Positions 7,242 through 14,279 of a DNA stretch of 35,249 bases are shown piece after piece. The translations under genes and the position numbers were made by a program. Numbering within the stretch: the stretch's first letter is position 1; every line of letters begins with the position of its first letter. Origin of the DNA: DASVHS01 sp036390755 (GTDB lineage Bacteria > Acidobacteriota > Thermoanaerobaculia > Gp7-AA8); contig DASWBH010000420.1 of assembly GCA_036390755.1 (NCBI GenBank), positions 1-35,249 of the forward strand, read 5' to 3'. The notes beneath the pieces are model-generated. The model ran no database searches. It saw nothing but the letters and a program-made list of their open reading frames with translations, and was not told where the DNA came from.

Positions 7242-10200
7242 TTAGAAGCGCACGCCAACCGCGAAACGGTACGTACGCGGAAGCTGGAACGCATCCTTGT
7301 TGGTCGCTTGACCGAACGTCGGATCGAGCTCGAAGTTGTAGTGGCCGTTCGGGTCCATGCCGGGCTTGTACTCGACCGGATGATCGTTGAACGGATCAAA
7401 CGTGTAGAAGGGGTTCGAACAGTTCGCTGCCTGGCCCGCGGCCGTGCAGTTCGGGCGATTCACGCCCGCCTGGAGGGTCGAGCGCGGTGCGGTCTGGGCC
7501 GTGTAAACGCGGTTCTCGACGACACCGCCGAGCCCGGTCGAGGCGAATTCCACGTTCTGCTGATTGAACGCGTTGAGCAGATCGGCGCGGAAGAACACCT
7601 TCACTCTGCCAAACGTCGGCAGGTTGTACGTCGCGCCGAGGTCCGTCTCAGAGACGGCGGCCGTACGGAAGGCGCCGCGGTCGGCGAAGAAGTAGTTCAC
7701 GCTGGTGGGCGGCGTCGCGTAATAGCCGTTCGGATTCGCTATGACGCCTTTAACGCGCGCCAGACCGATAGCGGAGAACGGCGAGCCGCTGTGGTAGCGC
7801 TCGATGGCGCCGAGATTCAAATCGCCCCAGGGCAGCTTGAAGTCGTAATTGCCAAAGAGGTTCAAACGGTTACGGATATCCTCGTTCAGGAAGCCGACAG
7901 GATTGTTCTGTGCGAATTTCTTGAATTCTGGATAGTCGTTGTTGCCGACGAACACCGTCGCGTTGTTGAACGTCTCGCCTTCGACGTTGCCGCGCAACTT
8001 TGAATACGTGTAATTGGCGCCGAGGCTGAATGCATTCAGACGATAAGCACCCTGGAACTGCGCGCCGTTATAGCGGCGGGACAGTCCGGAGTCGTCGTTG
8101 CGAATGGACGAGACGTCGACTTTGCTTCCGCTCGGAGCGATGTTCTGACCGGTGGTCGGGTCAGTGAACGACACGTAGAAGCTGCTCCAGAACCGGTGAA
8201 TCAGGTCGGCACGGATGTACGCGTTCGATCCGAACTGATGACCGTAACCGAAGCTGAGTTCTTGAGCGTTCGGCGACTTGAGGGTGCCGGCAAGCTTCGC
8301 CGTCAGACCCGGGACGGAAATCGAATCGATATCCTTGTAGCCGTTCGGGCCGCCGACCGAGTTGAACCAGGCGAACATCTGCTTGATGACTTCCGCAGTC
8401 GGGATGAGCTGGCTCGTCGGCGTGCCCGGAGCGTTGATCTCCGGTCCGCGGTAGTTGAAGTAGATCGATCCCGGCTGTCCGCCAATGGCCACTGTGTCGT
8501 TGATGCCATTGTCGATGTGCGACACGTACTTTGCGTAGTTCGCGCTGATGCGATTACGGCCGTTGCCGGTCATGTCGTAAATGACGCCGAGGCGCGGGCT
8601 GAACGCGGAGTCGTCGGACACCTTGTTGTGGGACTGGTCGATGGCGTCGTTCTTGTCGTAGCGGACGCCGAGGTTGAAGCTGAAATGCTGATTCATGTCC
8701 CACTTGTCGTTGACGAATCCGGACTTCACAGCGGCATTGCTGGTGAGGCTGAGCTGCTGGATCGGAGTCCACTCGATGAAGCCGCGCGTGGGATTGGCGT
8801 GGAAGAAGGTCTGGTCGCCGACGGTGATGAAGTCGCCCCAGACGCGGAAGTCGTTTCCGGACTGGAAGTTGTTCTCGTGCCGCAGCTCGGCGAAATCGTC
8901 GTAGCCGCCTGTGAAATTGTGCGATCCCATCGACGCGGTCGACAGGAAGTAGGTCAACTTGACCTGCGCGTCCTTGTTGTTGCGCGTCTTCGGATCGCAC
9001 GCACAGAAGGTCGGCGAGAACGCGCGCCGAGCTGTGGCGAGATCGCGCACGAGCGTGCCTGCGATGAAAGCGTCATCCGTCGGGACGACGAGGTTCGACG
9101 GGAGGATGCCCTTCGGACCGCCGCCGCCGATGAACGCGAAGTAACGCCGGCTCCACTGACCTTCGACGAGCAAGCTGTTCGTGATCACGCCCGTGTAGTG
9201 TGCGGTCTCGAGCCAGTTCGGAAGCTGACGGTCGGTGAGGCTGGCCGTGTCGACAATGTTGCCGAAGCGGTTATTCGTCTCGTTCGTATTGCCGTGGAAG
9301 TACGACGCCACCAGCGAGTGCTTCTGCGTGATCTGGCCGGTGAACTTCCCTTCATACCTCTTGTTGAGCTGCGTATTGAGGAACGGGATGTTCGTCGCGG
9401 TCGTGACGTTCGATTGTTCCTGGTTGAACTTGCGGCCAGCGCCGAAGAACCAGAGGCGGTCGCGCAGGATGTAGCCGCCAAGCGTCGCTTCGTATTGATT
9501 GCTGTTGGCGCTGATGTTCTTCGGCTGCGCCACGCCGGTGATCGGATCCTTGAACGAGGTCAGCTTCGACCAGGTCGGATTCGTGAGACTGTCACGGAAC
9601 GTGCCGCTGAACTCATTACCGCCGGACTTCGTGATCGTGTTCACGACACCGCCGGTGAAGCGGCCGTACTCGGCGGAGATGCCGCCGGTGAGGAGCGTGG
9701 TCTCCTGGATCGCGTCCTCGATGAAGAGGTTCTCCGGTTGACCGCGGATGGTGTCATTCACCACGACGCCGTTCACCATGTAGAGGTTGTCGTACGTCGG
9801 TGCGCCCTGGATCGAGGTCTGGTTGTTGGGGCCGTCGTTGTTGAGGCCGGGTGCGAGCTGAATGCGCGCGGCGAGCGTGCGCCCGACAGGGAGCGCCTCG
9901 ACCTGTTCGCGCGTGAAGTTCGTCGAGACCTGCGGCGTTTCGAGAACGGACGGAGCCGCGGCCGTGACGGTGATGGCCTCACTCACTGAGGCGACCTTGA
10001 GGTCGGCTTCGACGCGCGCCGTTTCGCCGAGTCGAAGCTCGGCCGGCCTGGTCACGCGCTGCAAGCCTTCGAGCTCGAACTTCACCTGGTAATTGCCAGG
10101 CGGCAGCGCTGCAAAGTTGTAATCGCCGTTCGGCCCGCTGACAGTGGTGCGCACGCCCTGTAGGGCGGGCGACGTGATCGTGACGGTCGCGCCGGGCAGA

Positions 10201-10316
10201 GGCGCTCCCTGTGACGTCACGCTGCCGGTCAATGATGCCGTCGTTTGAGCGACGGCGGGCAGTCCGGCGAGGAGCAGTAGCGCGATGAGCGCTATGAATC
10301 GGGGCACGAGCTTCAT
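7242..10316 (-). CDS. TonB-dependent receptor, Oar-like (copy 2)
   Basis: An outer-membrane receptor of 1024 residues. A signal peptide ends near GLPAVAQ (about residue 24). The carboxypeptidase-regulatory-like domain (about 27-108) has GAPLPGATVTI and NGDYNFAALPPGNY. The plug (about 115-245) has VEALPVGRTL, YMVNGVVVNDTIRGQP and EYGRFTGGVV, and the barrel ends in VGVRF. It is clearly paralogous to the receptor at 1967: the plug and the C-terminal segment DAFQLPRTYRFAVG are nearly shared, while the extracellular loops differ. That pattern suggests the same fold with different substrates. AGGAGG lies just upstream of the ATG on the - strand. The gene ends at an intrinsic terminator, and its promoter probably lies in the relatively AT-rich stretch at about 10380-10450. 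Confidence 0.93.
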   Translation of the reverse strand: MKLVPRFIALIALLLLAGLPAVAQTTASLTGSVTSQGAPLPGATVTITSPALQGVRTTVSGPNGDYNFAALPPGNYQVKFELEGLQRVTRPAELRLGETARVEADLKVASVSEAITVTAAAPSVLETPQVSTNFTREQVEALPVGRTLAARIQLAPGLNNDGPNNQTSIQGAPTYDNLYMVNGVVVNDTIRGQPENLFIEDAIQETTLLTGGISAEYGRFTGGVVNTITKSGGNEFSGTFRDSLTNPTWSKLTSFKDPITGVAQPKNISANSNQYEATLGGYILRDRLWFFGAGRKFNQEQSNVTTATNIPFLNTQLNKRYEGKFTGQITQKHSLVASYFHGNTNETNNRFGNIVDTASLTDRQLPNWLETAHYTGVITNSLLVEGQWSRRYFAFIGGGGPKGILPSNLVVPTDDAFIAGTLVRDLATARRAFSPTFCACDPKTRNNKDAQVKLTYFLSTASMGSHNFTGGYDDFAELRHENNFQSGNDFRVWGDFITVGDQTFFHANPTRGFIEWTPIQQLSLTSNAAVKSGFVNDKWDMNQHFSFNLGVRYDKNDAIDQSHNKVSDDSAFSPRLGVIYDMTGNGRNRISANYAKYVSHIDNGINDTVAIGGQPGSIYFNYRGPEINAPGTPTSQLIPTAEVIKQMFAWFNSVGGPNGYKDIDSISVPGLTAKLAGTLKSPNAQELSFGYGHQFGSNAYIRADLIHRFWSSFYVSFTDPTTGQNIAPSGSKVDVSSIRNDDSGLSRRYNGAQFQGAYRLNAFSLGANYTYSKLRGNVEGETFNNATVFVGNNDYPEFKKFAQNNPVGFLNEDIRNRLNLFGNYDFKLPWGDLNLGAIERYHSGSPFSAIGLARVKGVIANPNGYYATPPTSVNYFFADRGAFRTAAVSETDLGATYNLPTFGRVKVFFRADLLNAFNQQNVEFASTGLGGVVENRVYTAQTAPRSTLQAGVNRPNCTAAGQAANCSNPFYTFDPFNDHPVEYKPGMDPNGHYNFELDPTFGQATNKDAFQLPRTYRFAVGVRF

Positions 10317-10604
10317 GCATCCTCCTATTGAATTGTTGAATGGGGCGGTGGACAGGACAGAGTTCGGCTACGTTTAGCGGCGGATGATAATGCAAATCGT
10401 GCCGCTTTTCTGAAATCTGGCTAAATATCCACAAATCAGTTGTTTAGAGATGGTGACCGCACCGCCCGATCGGCCCCCGATTCAGAGAATCGGAGGGCGG
10501 CCTCGGTTTCTTGAATGGCAAGGGTGTGTCCCGCTCTCATCGATCGCTCGATGAGCAAGCGCCGATCAGTCGCCTTTTGATGAACAACGTCCTGAGCGGG
10601 CGTC
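10317..10604. other. Intergenic region between receptor copy 2 and sulfatase copy 2
   Basis: These 288 nt contain no convincing gene. The part nearest the receptor (10380-10450) is richer in A/T than its surroundings and probably holds the receptor promoter, but no clean -35/-10 pair was found. An imperfect hairpin at 10473-10498 (GCCCCCGATT with AATCGGAGGGC, one bulge, loop CAGAG) could mark the 3' end of the sulfatase transcript. It lacks a T-run on the - strand. Confidence 0.5.
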
Positions 10605-12741
10605 TTACTGCGTCCGGGATGGCCGCTGTCCGCGCATCAGCTGTTCCCCACGATTTCGGAACTCCCGAGCTCTTGCTTCGTTGCCGAGGTCGTGCATTTC
10701 ACGGGAGGCCAGGAAGTAGGTCGCGGGCATCGGCGAGGCCGTCACCATCGCCTCGAGCGTCGGTGCGATTTCATTGAATCGATGCTCGGAGGCGAGCAGT
10801 AGCGCGAGCATCACGTATGCTTCGCTCGTGTTCGGGAAACGCTGGATCTCATCCCGAAACGCCGTCTCGGCTTCCTGATTGCGGCCCATGCGCGCGAGGA
10901 TGTCGCCGCGCGTCGAGGAGATCGTCGCAACCGGATGCTCGCCTTGCGATGCGGCAGCGCGATCAATCATCGGCAGCGCCTCGTCGAGCTTGTGCTCCTC
11001 GGACAGAATTCGCGCCAGCAGGATCATGGCCGACACGCGCGGCAGCGCCTGACGCGCTTCCTGCTCCGCGCGCGGCAGATCGTTTTGGCGCTCGGCGATC
11101 CCGGCGAGGACGAAATGCGCGTCCTGCGGATCGAGTCTCATCGCCTGCTGCGCGTTCAGCGTCGCCGCTTTGTAGTCGCCGCGATCGAACTCCAGCTTAG
11201 CGATTTCAGCGGCCACTGAATCGACGAGCTGCGGCGATCGGCGGATCGCTTCGTGATAGGCATCGAGCGCTTCCTGCAGCATGCCGAGCCGGCGGTAGTC
11301 ACCAGCCATCTGGGTGTACACGTCGGTGAGATCAGGATTGCTTTTCAGGATCTGTTTGCACAGCTCGATGCTCTCGAGATACTTGCCTTCCTGATTGAGA
11401 ACGAACGTCTGCTGGACTTGCGCAAGCACGCCGATGTTGTCGCGCGGATTCTTCAGCGGCCCGTTCGACGATGACGCGGCGCCGGACAAGTATCCGAGCG
11501 CGGCCAGCCGCGCGCGCTCCTCGGAATTTGCCGGCGATTGCTGCTGCAGATTCAACGGAACCGCGGAGAGTTGATCCGCAAGCGCGAGCGACTGGCGCCG
11601 GTTCTCCGCCCGAATGTTTTTCGTTTCGCGCGGATCGCCGACGATGTCGTACAGCTCCGGCTCGGGACTCTCGATGTAGTGATCGCGCGCGTCGGTGAGC
11701 GAACGGAGCTGGCTCCAGCCGAGGTGCAGGCGCGGATACATCGTTTCGCTGTAGATGTCTCGCGTTTGCGGATGCTCGGCGAGATCGATCAGCGACATGC
11801 CGGGGAGCCCCGCAGGCGCCTTGCCGCCGACGGCGGCGACGATCGTCGGAAGAATGTCGACGATCTGGGAGGGCACCGCGACGCGTTTGCCCGCGAGATT
11901 GCGGCCTGGAAGCTTCACGATCAGCGGGACGTGCAGCACTTCGCGATACAGCAGCACACCGTGCTCCGCTTCGCCATGATCCCCGAGTCCTTCGCCGTGA
12001 TCGCCGCAAAGGATGATCAGCGCTTTGTCGTACAGACCGCGTTTCTCGAGCTCGTCGAGCAAATGACCGAGGTAGAAGTCGGCCGTGGCGATTTCGCCGT
12101 CGTACGGACTCGATGCGTACTTTGATTTGAACGGCTCGATCGGCTCGTATGGCGTGTGGGGCTCGAACAGGTGAAAGAAAAGGAAAAACGGTTTCGTTTG
12201 CACGCCGTCGAGCCAATGGAGTGCGACGCGAAGCGTTTCATCGCCGCGGCGCTGGATTGCGCCTAACGTCGCGGATTCCCAAACCGGCATCGCGTCGTCG
12301 TAGAAATCGAAAATCGATTTGAGGCCGGTTTCGCCGCGCAGCACGTACGATGAAACCGCGGCGCCTGTCGCGTAGCCGCGCTGCGCGAGAAGGCGAGGCA
12401 GCGTTCTGTCGAGATCGCGTTCGAGCTTGTAGCCAATGTTGCTGCGCACGCCGTTCTGATACGGCAGCCGGCCGGTCATGATGCTGACGTGCGAGGGAAG
12501 CGTCAGCGGAACGTGCGAGTACGCGTTCTCGTACACGATGCCGTCGGACCCGAGGCGGTCGATCGCCGGCGTGTCGACGAGCTTTGCACCGTAGATGGAA
12601 AGGTGATCGGCGCGAAGCGTATCGATCGAGATGAGGATGACCGGCGCGTTGGGAAATTGCGTCTGGGTTCCGCGATGGCAACCGGAGAGAAGCGCAAGAA
12701 ACAGGATCGCGATGGATGCGGGACCGAAGCCCGATCCACAT
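10605..12741 (-). CDS. Sulfatase-like lipoprotein with TPR tail (copy 2), apparent 1-nt frameshift in signal peptide
   Basis: Paralogue of the protein at 5083, with shared blocks VILISIDTLRADH, TLPSHVSIMTG, GYATGAAVSSYVLRGETGL and CGDHGEGLGDHGEAEHGVLL, then TPR-like repeats. The active-site region again has Thr and His (TLPSH) in place of Cys/Ser and Arg. The first in-frame start codon is a GTG at 12536, too late because the first metal-binding Asp lies upstream of it. Upstream the same frame encodes AILFLALLSGCHRG, a textbook lipobox, but no ATG, GTG or TTG precedes it. An ATG at 12741-12739, right after the stop of the GWxTD gene (TAAATG), is out of phase by one base. Removing one G from the GGG seven codons or fewer after that ATG gives MWIGFGPAS followed by the lipobox, about 711 residues in all. 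It is either a sequencing error or a real disruption. Confidence 0.82.
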
Positions 12742-14220
12742 TTAACCGCGAATATGGAATGCTTTTTCGAGGTCGTACTCCTTGCCTAACACGACGTCGA
12801 CGACGTGCACTTTCATCGTGTAGTCGCCGGGGCGGAAGCTTTCGAGCGGAAGAGCGGTGCCGAGCGCGTAGCGATTGGTCTCGTCTTTCAACGCCGCAAG
12901 CGATGCGTCCTGGATCGGCAGGTGCATCTCGACTGGTCCCTTCGCGGTCGTGCCACGGACGTCGACCTGCACGCGAATGTTCGGCTTGCCGACATCGGTG
13001 ACGCCGGGATTGCGCAACTCGACGAAGTACCAGAGATCACCGGTCATGCCGAATGTCGCATCGGCCTTCGGGATGACTTTGAAGCCGCCGAACGTGAAGG
13101 GGTCCATCGGCTCCCAATTCGTTTTCAGCGGAACCACGGCGCTGGCGAGGATGAGCGGCGAAACGGCTGGCGCTTTCGGATCGAGTCCCTGAACGGTGAT
13201 CTTCGCGCGCGATGCGGCGATCACGTCGCCTTGCCAGGAGGCGCCATATGTCACGGTGTACGAGCCGGGATCGAGCTGCAGCGAGCGATCGATGTATGTC
13301 TCGGCGCCGCTGGTTGCGACTGCCGTGGCGTTTTCCTTCACGTCGGCGATTTTCCCATTGCTGTCTTCGACGACGGCCCACGAAGTCACGTTCTTTCCCG
13401 CGGCTGTCGCGGGCAGCGACAGATGCGCGGAGACGAAATGCTCGCCCTCGGCTGTGACGAATTCGCCCCATGTCAGCGGCGCAGTATCGGACTTGAAATT
13501 CTCAAATGCCGCTTTGATATCGGCGCTCTTGAACGCCGGGTTGTAGATCGCCGGCTTTGCGTAATTGGGAACGGCAGTGAGGTTCGGAGAGACGATGTAG
13601 CCGTTCACCGCTTCAATGAATATCTGCTCGGGCTTCGTGCGCTCGGTGGTCGCGAGCTGCCAGTCACCCTGCGGCTGGCGCGCGAAGGCTATCGTGAAGT
13701 CGCCCTGAGTGATGAATTTCGGTTTGTTCTGATGGGCGTACATCCAATACTGCGTCTCGGGATCTGCTGTAGGACCCCGCGCAACCCCCGCCGCGCTGCC
13801 GCGGCGTCCCACGTTTGTAGCGATGCCGCCGCCGTTGACTTCCCGGCCGGCGCTTCCGCTGACGCGATATGGCGGTCCGAGGAGGATCAGCGTTTTGCCG
13901 CGATCGCTGAGCGCGCCGCGCTGGGATCCGTCGCTGAAATGCTTGTCGGCCGCAGCGACGCGGCGATCGAACTCTTCCTGAAACTCATTGCGCTCGGTGC
14001 TCGGCGTCGGATCGCGTTTCGCCCAGAACAACGCGATGAAGCTTTCCGCAGCGGTATCGCTCGTGAGGGCGTGGAACTGCCGGTTCTCGTCAGCCGTCAT
14101 CAGGAACTTCACTGGACTCGCGTACCACTCGTTGTACTTCGGCGACAGCGACTGCTGGCCGAAGGCGGAACTGGCAGCGAGGATGCCGAGGAGGATGGCT
14201 TTTTTCATGTGCCGGCTCAT
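12742..14220 (-). CDS. GWxTD-family secreted protein
   Basis: A protein of 492 residues with signal peptide MKKAILLGILAASSAFGQ (second Met at 14208; the ATG at 14220 adds SRH upstream, so the start is uncertain). The N-terminal 130 residues match the GWxTD domain pattern: FLMTADENRQFHAL, FIALFWAKRDPTPST, NEFQEEFDRRV, then RGALSDRGKTLILLGPP. The naming motif itself is altered to GALSD, so the Trp is missing. The C-terminal half is rich in beta strands and resembles stacked Ig-like modules. GWxTD proteins are common in Acidobacteriota and have no established biochemical function. The stop is followed directly by the ATG of the sulfatase copy 2 gene, so the two are probably translated from one message. 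It begins right after the terminator of the upstream receptor gene. Confidence 0.85.
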   Translation of the reverse strand: MSRHMKKAILLGILAASSAFGQQSLSPKYNEWYASPVKFLMTADENRQFHALTSDTAAESFIALFWAKRDPTPSTERNEFQEEFDRRVAAADKHFSDGSQRGALSDRGKTLILLGPPYRVSGSAGREVNGGGIATNVGRRGSAAGVARGPTADPETQYWMYAHQNKPKFITQGDFTIAFARQPQGDWQLATTERTKPEQIFIEAVNGYIVSPNLTAVPNYAKPAIYNPAFKSADIKAAFENFKSDTAPLTWGEFVTAEGEHFVSAHLSLPATAAGKNVTSWAVVEDSNGKIADVKENATAVATSGAETYIDRSLQLDPGSYTVTYGASWQGDVIAASRAKITVQGLDPKAPAVSPLILASAVVPLKTNWEPMDPFTFGGFKVIPKADATFGMTGDLWYFVELRNPGVTDVGKPNIRVQVDVRGTTAKGPVEMHLPIQDASLAALKDETNRYALGTALPLESFRPGDYTMKVHVVDVVLGKEYDLEKAFHIRG

Positions 14221-14226
14221 TCTGCC

Positions 14227-14256
14227 AAAAAAACGGGGCGGCCTGTGCCGCCCCGT
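14227..14256 (-). terminator. Intrinsic terminator between TonB receptor copy 3 and the GWxTD gene
   Basis: On the - strand the perfect 10-bp stem ACGGGGCGGC/GCCGCCCCGT with a 4-nt loop is followed by seven T (A-run on + at 14227-14233). It lies 24 nt past the receptor stop, and its T-run ends 6 nt before the ATG at 14220. There is no room for a separate promoter between them, so the GWxTD and sulfatase genes probably depend on read-through or on a promoter inside the receptor gene. Confidence 0.9.
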
Positions 14257-14279
14257 CTACAACGTGATGCGAGACCTGG

